Of a stretch of 24,584 nt of DNA, positions 6,871 through 15,113 are shown one piece after another. Source of the stretch: an uncultured Spirochaetia bacterium (lineage in GTDB: Bacteria > Spirochaetota > UBA6919); assembly GCA_913053665.1 (NCBI GenBank), contig CAJXGR010000007.1:1-24584 (forward strand). Direction: 5' to 3'. The notes beneath the pieces were generated by a model. That model made no database searches. It was given only the letters and a program-made list of their open reading frames with translations, and was not told where the DNA came from. Every line of letters starts with the position of its first letter. The stretch's first letter is position 1. The translations under genes were made by a program, and so were the position numbers.

Positions 6871-9636
6871 ATGGATGAGGCACAGTTTTTAGAAGAGCTA
6901 AAACAGGATTTCTTTAATGAGGCTCAAACTCTAATCGAAAGTTTAGAGGCCAATGTTCTCATTGTCGAGAAAGATCCAACCAACAACGAAGCTATCAATG
7001 AGATATTCAGAGTGGCTCACACGTTGAAAGGGGGGTCATCCACCCTGGATCTTGATCGTGTTGCCAGCTTCACCCATGAAATGGAAAACCTCCTCGAAGA
7101 GGTTCGTTCTGGTAATATCCCCTTAACTCCCAATCTTGTGGACCTCCTTCTCAAATCCATTGATATAGTGAAAACCCTGGTAGCAGCGAGTCAAGCGAAT
7201 AGAGAGGAGCCAGCAGGTTATGAGACTGAAGTTATTGAGCTGATTAAAAAAGCTTCAATCACTAAAGAAGAAGCTCCTATCCCGGAAGTCTCTTCAGAAA
7301 AGTCATCCAGTGTACCGTCATCCAGACAAGCCAAACTCGATCTTAACGAATATGAACGTTATATCATTAAAAAAGCCCCTTCAGAAGGGGATAGTGTCTA
7401 CGAGGTTTTTGTTAAGTTTGATGTGAACAATCCCATGAAAGCAGTCAGTGGTCTTCAGATCCATTCTCAACTCAAGGAAGTGTCCGAAATACTTAAAAGC
7501 GTACCGGATATCGATGATCTGATGAGCGACCATTTCTATAATGAAGTTCTTTTTCTTATCCGGTCCAACCAAAGTAAAGATGCTATTTATCAGAAAGTCT
7601 TTTTAAGTGATGTCACTGAACTCGTTGAGGTGAATGAATTTAAGGATGATATCGAAGAGGAGGGCAGCGAAGAATCATTGACAGACCCAGGGTTAGCCCT
7701 TAATCCTGAACTCATACAAAGTATACAAAACCACCTTCAGGATGGGAAAAGAGTATTTAAAATCCTTGTTACATTTGATGACGTTAATCCCATGAGAAGT
7801 GTGAGCGGTGTTTTGTTTTATACCATGCTTCGTACAAAAGGCGAGGTACTGGTCTCAAAGCCGAGCTATGATGATTTTAAGGAAGATAAGTTCTATCCAA
7901 AAGGTGAATTTATCCTTGTGACCCAAAGTGATAAAAATGCCTTAAAAAATAAACTCTATTTAAGTGATGTCACTCAAGACCTCAAGTTTCAAGCCTTTCA
8001 AAAGGATGATGCAAGTGAGGCTCCAACTGGCATGACTCCTCAGACTAAAACAAGTTCACCAGCTGAAACAACTCCGTCACCATTTCCTGGAGTCAGCAAA
8101 GAAGAAAAGTCGGCTGATGAGCCCGTTGTACAAAGACCACAACCTCAAAGCTCAGCTCCTGCACGTTCAAGTGGCCCAAGCCCTGAAAGAAAGCCTGCAG
8201 CAAGTGTTCTACGGGTTGAGAGCTCCAGAATTGATGATATGCTTAACCTGGTGGGAGAGCTTGTCATCATTAAAGCCAGCTTTATGCAGCTCAACGACCA
8301 GGCTTCAGCAGCACTGGATGATATGAGTGGAGCATTGAACCAGTATAAAGTTATTATCAGGCAATTATCCAATGAAATAGAGGGGCTCATTGATAGTCAA
8401 GGCGGCAATGGGACCCATCAGGATTTGAACAATCAAGAACTTATGATTCAGTCAGTAGATGGGCATCCTGGTGATCCAGAGAAACGGAAGGAATATTTTA
8501 AAGAACAATTAGACAATCTTTTAGGCTTTTTTGATTCTCATCTTCCCATACAAAAAGTTATTCAGGACAAGCTTAAGAACTCATCCCAAAGTATGGGGCG
8601 AATCACTGATGACCTTCAGGAAAGCGTGATGAAGGTTCGTATGGTACCGATCAGTCAGATATTTAGTCGTTTTCCTCGACTTGTACGGGATATATCCAGA
8701 AATCTGAAGAAAAACATCAATCTATTGATGGAAGGAGAGGAAACGGAGCTTGATAAAAGTGTGATTGAAGACTTGGTAGACCCACTCATCCACATTGTCA
8801 GAAATGCAGTGGATCATGGGATTGAGTCACCCGAAGAACGAAAGGCTAATGAAAAACCTGAAATGGGAACCGTCCTCCTAAAGGCCGATCATGAAGGAAA
8901 TACTGTCACTATTACTGTCAAAGATGATGGGAGGGGCCTATCCCTTGAGAAAATACGAAAAAAGGCCATTGAAAGCAATCTCATTGATGCTGGTCAGGAT
9001 TTAAGTAATGATGAAATAGCTAATTTGATATTCCATCCTGGTCTTACCACGGCAAAAGAAGTGACCTCTCTTTCTGGAAGAGGTGTTGGAATGGATGTGG
9101 TGAGAAAGAAAATAGAGAATCTGGGTGGAGTGGTAGAAATTATTACTACAAAAGGTGAAGGAAGTACATTTACTATAAAAATACCTCTCACCCTTGCTAT
9201 CATACAGGCACTTCTTGTCCAGGTCCAGGACTACATCTATTCGATCCCCATCAACTCGGTCATCGAGACCCTTCGAGTGGGTCCTGAAGATATAGAAATA
9301 CTTGAGAACTCCGAAGTGATTCGGGTGAGAGAAGAAGTCCTGTCTCTTGTCCATTTGGATCAGTTGTTTAAGCATAGAAAGGGTGAACGAGAGGACGATT
9401 TCTTTTATGTTATTGTGGTGGGGACATCGGGACGCAAGATTGGTATTGGAGTAGATAACCTTGTTGGAGAGCAGGATGTGGTGATCAAACCCTTGAATAA
9501 TAAATACACGAATGTCCTTGGGATTGCTGGAGCCACCATTCTGGGGGATGGTCAGGTGAGTCTGGTTGTGGATGTGACGGGTCTTTTTAATTTAATTGCG
9601 TCTGAGAGAAAGAATCTACTGACGGTCAGTCAATAG
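6871..9636 (+). CDS. cheA: Chemotaxis histidine kinase CheA
   Basis: A 921-residue cytoplasmic kinase that passes phosphate to CheY under receptor control. Domains in order: HPt (about 1-105) with phosphoryl-accepting His50 in AHTLKGGS; two copies of a P2-like domain (about 160-257 and 285-377) sharing FD-x-NPM-(K/R)-(A/S)-VSG and YxKx-(F/Y)-LSDVT; Pro/Ser linker (380-440); dimerisation P3 starting at VLRVESSRIDDMLNLVGELV (446-465); the ATPase with N-box HIVRNAVDHGIE (641-652), DDGRGL (685-690), FHPGLTTA (721-728) and GRGVGMDVV (736-744); and a CheW-like P5 (about 775-921). Between VGELV and DLQESVMKVRMVPI (581-594) lie about 115 residues, more than a compact P3 usually has. It is led by a strong promoter and is the first gene of the che operon. 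Confidence 0.97.
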   Translation: MDEAQFLEELKQDFFNEAQTLIESLEANVLIVEKDPTNNEAINEIFRVAHTLKGGSSTLDLDRVASFTHEMENLLEEVRSGNIPLTPNLVDLLLKSIDIVKTLVAASQANREEPAGYETEVIELIKKASITKEEAPIPEVSSEKSSSVPSSRQAKLDLNEYERYIIKKAPSEGDSVYEVFVKFDVNNPMKAVSGLQIHSQLKEVSEILKSVPDIDDLMSDHFYNEVLFLIRSNQSKDAIYQKVFLSDVTELVEVNEFKDDIEEEGSEESLTDPGLALNPELIQSIQNHLQDGKRVFKILVTFDDVNPMRSVSGVLFYTMLRTKGEVLVSKPSYDDFKEDKFYPKGEFILVTQSDKNALKNKLYLSDVTQDLKFQAFQKDDASEAPTGMTPQTKTSSPAETTPSPFPGVSKEEKSADEPVVQRPQPQSSAPARSSGPSPERKPAASVLRVESSRIDDMLNLVGELVIIKASFMQLNDQASAALDDMSGALNQYKVIIRQLSNEIEGLIDSQGGNGTHQDLNNQELMIQSVDGHPGDPEKRKEYFKEQLDNLLGFFDSHLPIQKVIQDKLKNSSQSMGRITDDLQESVMKVRMVPISQIFSRFPRLVRDISRNLKKNINLLMEGEETELDKSVIEDLVDPLIHIVRNAVDHGIESPEERKANEKPEMGTVLLKADHEGNTVTITVKDDGRGLSLEKIRKKAIESNLIDAGQDLSNDEIANLIFHPGLTTAKEVTSLSGRGVGMDVVRKKIENLGGVVEIITTKGEGSTFTIKIPLTLAIIQALLVQVQDYIYSIPINSVIETLRVGPEDIEILENSEVIRVREEVLSLVHLDQLFKHRKGEREDDFFYVIVVGTSGRKIGIGVDNLVGEQDVVIKPLNNKYTNVLGIAGATILGDGQVSLVVDVTGLFNLIASERKNLLTVSQ

Positions 9637-9683
9637 ATGGGTTATTATTAAAGTTGAAGGTCATATAGCTGGTTGAAACTTAA

Positions 9684-9706
9684 GGTCTTTAGACCGATTA
9701 TTATTT
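9684..9706 (+). terminator. Small hairpin between cheA and cheW-cheR
   Basis: GGTC-TTTA-GACC (9684-9695; a fifth T-A pair is possible) is followed by a T/A-rich stretch ending in TTTT. It sits in the 95-bp gap after cheA and could attenuate transcription or stabilise the cheA mRNA end. It is too short to be a confident terminator. Confidence 0.25.
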
Positions 9707-9731
9707 TAAACGTCAGAGAACTAAATAAATC

Positions 9732-11039
9732 ATGGAAGTGGCAACTACAACAAAACAATTAGTGACGTTCCAATTGGAGGATGATCTCTTTGGAATTGAC
9801 ATAATGCTAACCCAGGAAATATTAAAGCTGGGTTCATTAAGGAAGATCCCTAACTCACCCTACTATTTTGAGGGTATGTTGAATCTTAGGGGAAATGTGA
9901 TCCCTATTGTTAACTTCAAGAAGTTCTTTACCTTTGGAACTTTTGACCTGTCAAAGGATAAGGGGATCATCATCACCCATGTGGAAGATCAACATTTTGG
10001 TATTGTGATCGATAAAGTACAGAGAGTCGTGGCTTTAGAAGATTCTAACATAAAACCGACACCTGAGGGCTTTTCAAAATCGCTCAAACAGTATATATTT
10101 GGTGTAGTGGAATACCAGGATGAGATCATTGCCATTCTTGATATTCAGGCTATTTTCCAGATCACCTGTAAAGATTTGACAGAAGGGGGTGAAATAGGTC
10201 ATTATAATTTGGATTTTAGACGGGATAAGCTGAACAACTTGTCGGTTGTTGAGGAAAAGGTGATCGACCAATTCGTTGAGTCCCTCGATATCAAACCAAA
10301 TATCGTAACCAGTACAGGTGTGCATAATTACTTTTCACGTATGAAAATAAGAACCCAGTTTCCTATGAATAAAGTGGTTCAAAGAGCAAAAGAATCCATG
10401 TTGGAAGACATTTACACACCATTTAGACTGGATAAAAGCGATCAGTTCTTCGATAATGATAGTGATTATTTTGCTATCCTTGCTCTATTGGAACAACTGA
10501 TCATACCGAATAAAGAGAGAAAAGGAACCAATAAAATCAGGATTGTAAACTTGGGCTGTGGGAAAGGTCAGGAACTTTATTCCCTTCTTTTCATGCTCAA
10601 GACTTATATATTTGGTTTTGAAAAATGGGATGTCACTCTCATTGGGGTGGATGAGAACTATAACCAGCTTAACTTTGCAAAGGAAGGGCTTTATACGAGT
10701 TCTAATCTTACAAGAATTAATAAAAAAGACTTACTCAACTACTTTGATGAAGAAAATGGGAATTATCGAGTCAAGAAATCTTTAAGAGACAGGATTATAT
10801 TTCGTTTTGGAACAGCAAAAAATGTAGATACCATAAAGGATGTCGATATGTTCTTTTGTCGGGGGATTTTTTCGAGGATGGAAAATAACGGAATAGAACA
10901 GCTCCTTACGACTATTGGAGAGTCCCTCAACCCTCAAGGAGTCCTTCTATTGAGCGAAATTGAGGACTTATACTTTGTTGAGCATTCTTTATTATCACCG
11001 AAAGAAATTAACGGACATCGCTATTATATTTGTACCTAG
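9732..11039 (+). CDS. CheW-CheR fusion coupling protein
   Basis: A 435-residue fusion. Residues about 1-147 are a CheW domain that couples CheA to chemoreceptors (VTFQLEDDLFGIDIMLTQEI, GMLNLRGNVIPIVNFKKFF, GIVIDKVQRVV, GVVEYQDEIIAILDI). Residues about 205-435 are a CheR-like SAM methyltransferase fold: VNLGCGKGQELYSLL (272-286) matches the SAM-binding loop, GVDENYNQLNFAKEGLY (305-321) the acidic loop after it, and DVDMFFCRGIFSRM (370-383) the CRNVLIYF strand, where Asn is replaced by Gly. The usual N-terminal T-x-F-F-R signature of active CheR is not recognisable. This fusion following cheA is characteristic of spirochaetes. No good Shine-Dalgarno is visible before the ATG. Confidence 0.93.
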   Translation: MEVATTTKQLVTFQLEDDLFGIDIMLTQEILKLGSLRKIPNSPYYFEGMLNLRGNVIPIVNFKKFFTFGTFDLSKDKGIIITHVEDQHFGIVIDKVQRVVALEDSNIKPTPEGFSKSLKQYIFGVVEYQDEIIAILDIQAIFQITCKDLTEGGEIGHYNLDFRRDKLNNLSVVEEKVIDQFVESLDIKPNIVTSTGVHNYFSRMKIRTQFPMNKVVQRAKESMLEDIYTPFRLDKSDQFFDNDSDYFAILALLEQLIIPNKERKGTNKIRIVNLGCGKGQELYSLLFMLKTYIFGFEKWDVTLIGVDENYNQLNFAKEGLYTSSNLTRINKKDLLNYFDEENGNYRVKKSLRDRIIFRFGTAKNVDTIKDVDMFFCRGIFSRMENNGIEQLLTTIGESLNPQGVLLLSEIEDLYFVEHSLLSPKEINGHRYYICT

Positions 11040-11065
11040 CAGATATTACTAAAATTGGGGGTATT

Positions 11066-11542
11066 ATGAGACTTGAATATATCAATCCTTTTGTAGAAGC
11101 CTCGTGCGATATTTTGGAAGAAGTTCTGGATGTGAAGATAAAAAAAGAGGAGCTTTTTCTGAAGGAGACAACTGTTCCTATTTTAGGGGTAGCTGTATTG
11201 ATTGGTCTTACAGGTAATGTACGAGGTCGTGTTCTCATTGATATGGAGCAGGACACTGCTTTAAAGATTGCCGGTATCATGAATATGGAAGAGATTGCCG
11301 TCTTTGATGAAATGGCTAAAGCAACCATTACAGAATTAGCTAATATGATTGGTGGAAGGGCGATCACGGAGCTTCATAATGAAGGATTTGACTTTGAGGT
11401 TTCCCCCCCAACTATTTTTACAGGAACTGATATGGAAGTCAGCTCTCCTCATCTTGAGGCTTTCATAGTCCCACTGGATACTCCTTTCGGGCGAATCGAA
11501 GTGAACGTTGCTGTTAAGGAACGAGAAGATAGTAACTTTTAA
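11066..11542 (+). CDS. cheX: CheY-P phosphatase CheX
   Basis: A 158-residue CheX, which removes phosphate from CheY-P to terminate chemotactic signals and is the phosphatase used by spirochaetes in place of CheZ. The active-site ExxN motif is E90-L-A-N93 in ITELANMIGGRA. The protein begins MRLEYINPFVEA, which fits the family start; a longer in-frame form from TTG 11030 would overlap the preceding gene and is unlikely because a G-rich ribosome binding site (GGGGG) sits just before ATG 11066. Short gaps (26 bp before, 25 bp after) place it in the che operon. Confidence 0.94.
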   Translation: MRLEYINPFVEASCDILEEVLDVKIKKEELFLKETTVPILGVAVLIGLTGNVRGRVLIDMEQDTALKIAGIMNMEEIAVFDEMAKATITELANMIGGRAITELHNEGFDFEVSPPTIFTGTDMEVSSPHLEAFIVPLDTPFGRIEVNVAVKEREDSNF

Positions 11543-11567
11543 GAATGAACTTTTAGGAGATTAGATT

Positions 11568-11999
11568 ATGGCAAATGAAGAATATCCTAGTGTTAACGAG
11601 CGTCCGCCTGATGGGCTAAAACCTGATGGAGGGAACTTTAAGCTTATGGTAGTGGATGACTCTATGTTTGTAACAAAACAGTTAACTCAAATTCTCACAT
11701 CCGAAGAGTATGATGTTTTAGCCGTCGCCGAAAATGGTGAGGTCGCTCTTGAGAAGTATAAATCCCATTATCCCGACATTGATCTTGTTACAATGGATAT
11801 CACCATGCCAAAAATGGATGGGATTGAGTGTCTGAAAAAGATCATTGAGTTTGATAAAAATGCTAAAATCATTATGATCAGTGCCATCGGAAAACAGGAT
11901 CTGGTTAAAGAATCATTACTTATAGGGGCTAAAAACTATATTGTCAAGCCTTTAAACCGTAGTAAAGTTCTTGAACGTATCAGAAACGCCCTCTCATAA
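11568..11999 (+). CDS. cheY: Chemotaxis response regulator CheY
   Basis: A 143-residue single receiver-domain protein that binds the flagellar motor switch when phosphorylated by CheA. It has an extra hydrophilic N-terminus of about 24 residues, then the receiver: acidic pocket D30-D31, phosphoacceptor D77 in TMDITMPKMDG, switch Ser105 (MISAIG) and Lys127 (VKPLN). There is no output domain. TAGGAG precedes the ATG. Its position after cheX matches the spirochaete order and supports assignment as the motor CheY and not another orphan receiver. Confidence 0.94.
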   Translation: MANEEYPSVNERPPDGLKPDGGNFKLMVVDDSMFVTKQLTQILTSEEYDVLAVAENGEVALEKYKSHYPDIDLVTMDITMPKMDGIECLKKIIEFDKNAKIIMISAIGKQDLVKESLLIGAKNYIVKPLNRSKVLERIRNALS

Positions 12000-12014
12000 A
12001 AGAAATATCTCGAT

Positions 12015-12983
12015 ATGGACAACCAAATTGCCATAGGACTGGATATTGGCGGTACATTTATAAAAACCGCCTTAGTGAGAGGGGATGGCCATGTGTTACA
12101 CAAAAAATCGATTCCCATAAAAACAACTTCCTCCCATATTATTGATCAAATCCTTTTATCTATTTCACTGCTACTCAAAGAAATAAAGGTCGATCAAGAG
12201 CTTATAGGCATTGGAATGGGGGCCCCCGGCAATGTGAACCGACTTAAAGGAACCATCCAGGGGGCTTACAACCTCTCTGGTCTTGAGGATCAGGCCATAG
12301 TAGAAATCATTCAAAAGAAACATTCTTACCCAATCTTCATAGACAATGACGCCACGAATGCGGCAAAAGGCGAGTTCCTTTTTGGTGCAGGGAAAAACTG
12401 TCAACATATGGTAGCTTTGACTATTGGGACAGGAATAGGGGGGGGGATCATTTTGAATGGCCAGGTCTTTCATGGAATCACAGACTATGCCGGTGAAATC
12501 GGTCATATGACAGTCGTTCCCAATGGAAGGCTCTGTAGTTGCGGCAATTATGGCTGTTTGGAAGCCTATTCCTCAGCAAGTGCTATGGTTGATCAAGCCA
12601 GACAAGCCCTTCGACGCAGGGAGACAAGTCAATTGGAGACCTTAAAAGCCGATGAGATCAACGGTGAAAAGATATGTTATTGGGCTAATGAAGGTGATTC
12701 GCTCTGTGAAAGTATCGTCCAAGATGTCGGCCACTTTATTGGCCTAGCCATAGCCAACATCATTAATCTTTTGAATATTCCATTAGTTGTTGTTGGAGGA
12801 GGTGTTTCAGCGGGTGGAAAGGTTTTGTTCCAATCAATTGATGAAAGTGCCAATAAACACGTATTACCCCGGCTTAGAGGGACTTTCAGAGTGGAAAAAG
12901 CTCTACTGGGCAATGATGCCGGGGTGATTGGATCCGCATCCGCTGTATTTATGGAAGGCCTGGAGCATACCCATACCTTATGA
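12015..12983 (+). CDS. ROK-family sugar kinase (glucokinase-like)
   Basis: A 322-residue ROK kinase without a DNA-binding domain, so an enzyme and not an NagC/XylR-type repressor. It phosphorylates a hexose with ATP; glucose is the likeliest substrate but others are possible. Visible are the phosphate loop GLDIGGTFIKTAL (8-20), MGAPGNVN (68-75), catalytic Asp112 in IDNDATNA, the ATP-binding GTGIGGGI (138-145), and the zinc site H164 plus C174-x-C176-x4-C181 in GEIGH...CSCGNYGCLEAYSS. The GIGGG codons create a nine-G homopolymer at 12438-12446. No clear Shine-Dalgarno is present; it lies 15 bp after cheY and overlaps mutY by ATGA, so it is co-transcribed. Confidence 0.9.
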   Translation: MDNQIAIGLDIGGTFIKTALVRGDGHVLHKKSIPIKTTSSHIIDQILLSISLLLKEIKVDQELIGIGMGAPGNVNRLKGTIQGAYNLSGLEDQAIVEIIQKKHSYPIFIDNDATNAAKGEFLFGAGKNCQHMVALTIGTGIGGGIILNGQVFHGITDYAGEIGHMTVVPNGRLCSCGNYGCLEAYSSASAMVDQARQALRRRETSQLETLKADEINGEKICYWANEGDSLCESIVQDVGHFIGLAIANIINLLNIPLVVVGGGVSAGGKVLFQSIDESANKHVLPRLRGTFRVEKALLGNDAGVIGSASAVFMEGLEHTHTL

Positions 12984-14089
12984 AAGACCTGAAAAAGGCT
13001 GAAGACCTTAGAGTTCGTTTAATATCCTGGTACGCTGATAATGCCAGACCTTTACCCTGGCGAGAAACTCATGATCCCTATCTGATATGGATTTCGGAGA
13101 TCATGCTTCAGCAAACTCAAGTGGCAACAGTCATTCCCTACTATCTAAAGTTTAGCAAACGTTTTCCTACTATAAAACGCTTAGCAGAAGCCTCTCTTGA
13201 AGAGGTCTTAGCCCTATGGTCTGGCTTAGGCTACTATAAAAGAGCAAGACAAGTAAAACAAAGTGCAGAACAGATTATTAAGGGCTTTGATGGCCTCATT
13301 CCCAGGGTCCATAAAGACCTTCTATCCCTTCCAGGTATTGGGAAATACACAGCTGGGGCTATCTTGAGTATTGCCTACGATTTAAACTATCCTATATTAG
13401 ACGGTAACGTGATGAGAGTTTTAAGTCGAGTCTTTGCGATGGATGAAGTCTTAAATGCTAAAGGTGTACAGAACAAGCTTTGGAGTCTTGCAGAGAAGAT
13501 TCTCCCTGAAAAAAAGGCTGGAATGTTCAACCAGGCGTTGATGGAGCTGGGTGCTTTGATCTGCCTACCTTCTGGAAAGAAAAGCTTATGTCATGATTGT
13601 CCTATTAGTGAGTCGTGTGAAGCTCATCAAAAAGACTTGGTCTCACAGCTCCCAAAACTCCCTGAGAAAAGGGAAAAAGTAAAAATCCAGCAAGTTATGT
13701 TTCTCCTGCTGGAAAAGAAGGGATTTCTGATTCTCCAAAGGCCTGATGACGTGCTGTTAAAAGGAATGTGGGAACTCCCCGGAAAGGAAATATCCGATCA
13801 ACCTCATCAAGAAGCCGCCTATCAGATACTTAAAGAAGACTTTGCCGTAGACGGGAATCCCCATTATCTGTCATCCCTGTCTCATAGCATTACTTACAGG
13901 GCAATCACCTGTCATGTCTATCTCATACATGTATCAGGAGAGGTTAAGAAATCCCTTATGAATCGCTTGGAATCCAGAACCTTGGAGTACAGATGGATTC
14001 AGAGAGATGAATTACAGGATTTGCCTCACTCATCACTGATCGATAAAGTAATGCTTCTTCTTGATCCTGTCCAGAAAGACTTATTCTAA
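12980..14089 (+). CDS. mutY: A/G-specific adenine DNA glycosylase MutY
   Basis: A 369-residue base-excision repair enzyme that removes adenine paired with 8-oxoguanine. The catalytic core shows E40 in SEIMLQQTQV, the helix-hairpin-helix LPGIGKYTAGAI (117-128) and catalytic D141 in LDGNVMRVLSR. The iron-sulphur ligands C195, C204, C207 and C213 are present but with spacing C-x8-C-x2-C-x5-C, two residues more than the usual x6 first loop. Residues about 230-369 form the NUDIX-like 8-oxoG-recognition domain (GMWELPGKEI, SHSITYRAITCHVYL). It starts inside the ROK kinase stop (ATGA overlap) and is the last gene of the che transcription unit; its 3' end overlaps the next, opposite gene by 9 bp. Confidence 0.95.
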   Translation: MKDLKKAEDLRVRLISWYADNARPLPWRETHDPYLIWISEIMLQQTQVATVIPYYLKFSKRFPTIKRLAEASLEEVLALWSGLGYYKRARQVKQSAEQIIKGFDGLIPRVHKDLLSLPGIGKYTAGAILSIAYDLNYPILDGNVMRVLSRVFAMDEVLNAKGVQNKLWSLAEKILPEKKAGMFNQALMELGALICLPSGKKSLCHDCPISESCEAHQKDLVSQLPKLPEKREKVKIQQVMFLLLEKKGFLILQRPDDVLLKGMWELPGKEISDQPHQEAAYQILKEDFAVDGNPHYLSSLSHSITYRAITCHVYLIHVSGEVKKSLMNRLESRTLEYRWIQRDELQDLPHSSLIDKVMLLLDPVQKDLF

Positions 14090-14794
14090 AATGGTTACTT
14101 CTGCGTAATAGACTGTTTTTTTGTTTTTGGAGTTGTATATTTCATGGGTGAGACAGCGTAATTGTGGGACTCCGCCATATTCGAAGTAGCGAACGGGCTT
14201 TCGTTCAAAGGGGAGTTTTTGGATATATTTCTTCCATTGTTTCTTATATTTCTTGGATGCCCTTGTATTCAGGATAAAATATTGGGCGATTCTCTTTAAA
14301 GTTTTCTTATTGGCGGTAAAGATATAAATACTGTTTAAAGTCTTTTTAATCGGTTTCAATCCATCCTTTTGGAAAGAGACGATGATTCGTTTTTTTAAGT
14401 TTTGGTACTCCCTGTATATATAGATTTTATACCGAACGGATCTAATGAGTTTGATGACTCTTGAACGATCCTTTGGTTTAAGTTTGCTTTTCAGGAAATA
14501 TTTGTCTTCTTTCAGTGTGTAGCATGAGAGCATGAAGTCTTTATCCTGTTGACTATCTAGTTTATTGAGTATTTTGTTTGTAAAGTTATCTTTTGTAATG
14601 GTTCTTGGCATATAGACTCGTCTAACTACCTTTAGACCAAACTTTCTAGAGATTCTATTGACAAAGGACTGTTTGGCATTGGGAACTCCAACCTTCTTTT
14701 GATCGAAAGGATTCTCAGCAACAGCCTGGAGAGAAGAGGCTTGCCCAGCAATCAGGATGATTAAAAAGAAACTTAATAATAAGTGATGAAACAT
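14081..14794 (-). CDS. Exported, very basic protein of unknown function
   Basis: A 237-residue protein I do not recognise. Residues 1-26 form a Sec-type signal peptide (hydrophobic LLLSFFLIILIAG, likely cut near SSLQA-VA), with no lipobox cysteine, so a periplasmic or surface protein is expected. The mature part is rich in Lys, Arg and Tyr (KKTLKRIAQYFI, KKYKKQWKKYIQKL) and has only two cysteines (in MLSCYTL and LRCLTHE). AAGGAAAACTTC before the ATG is a good ribosome binding site. It stands alone, convergent with mutY (9-bp overlap of the stops). The high positive charge could suit binding to nucleic acid, lipid phosphate or peptidoglycan; none is shown by the sequence. Confidence 0.75.
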   Translation of the reverse strand: MFHHLLLSFFLIILIAGQASSLQAVAENPFDQKKVGVPNAKQSFVNRISRKFGLKVVRRVYMPRTITKDNFTNKILNKLDSQQDKDFMLSCYTLKEDKYFLKSKLKPKDRSRVIKLIRSVRYKIYIYREYQNLKKRIIVSFQKDGLKPIKKTLNSIYIFTANKKTLKRIAQYFILNTRASKKYKKQWKKYIQKLPFERKPVRYFEYGGVPQLRCLTHEIYNSKNKKTVYYAEVTILE

Positions 14795-15113
14795 GAAGTT
14801 TTCCTTTTTTTAGCACTGTTAACCGCATAAATTACTAAAGAAAAGCTCTAAAGTCAATCCTGTGGGACTATTTTTTTGTTCATCTGGAGATTTTTTAATT
14901 AGTGCATAAAGAATCAGGATAAACTTACTACTAGAGATTCAGGAATAAAGTGGGCGTATGACAGCCATTTAATTGCTAAAGGATCTATGAAAATGGCCAA
15001 AGAAATCTTTTCTTATAACACGTTCTTAAAATTATTGTAATATATTTAGTCATATTCTATTATTATTTATTGTTCATATTATTTAAAAAAAGTATTTTAA
15101 TTTGGAGATTGAA
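14795..15113. other. AT-rich divergent intergenic region ahead of phoU
   Basis: About 320 bp between two divergent genes. It becomes very AT-rich close to phoU (15040-15100). TCATATT occurs at 15050 and 15074, but the spacing of 24 bp and the lack of a second half-site pair do not make a convincing Pho box. I see no RNA gene or clear terminator. Confidence 0.5.

Noticed and set aside
11030..11065. Longer CheX starting at TTG 11030
   Set aside because: It would overlap the CheW-CheR stop, lacks a ribosome binding site, and the family begins at MRLEYINPF.
15049..15080. Pho box from repeated TCATATT
   Set aside because: The repeats are 24 bp apart, not the 11 or 22 bp expected, and lack the CTGTCAT-type core.
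15070..15098. TTGTTC - 17 bp - TATTTT as the phoU promoter
   Set aside because: Transcription would start at or within the Shine-Dalgarno at 15104, leaving no usable leader.
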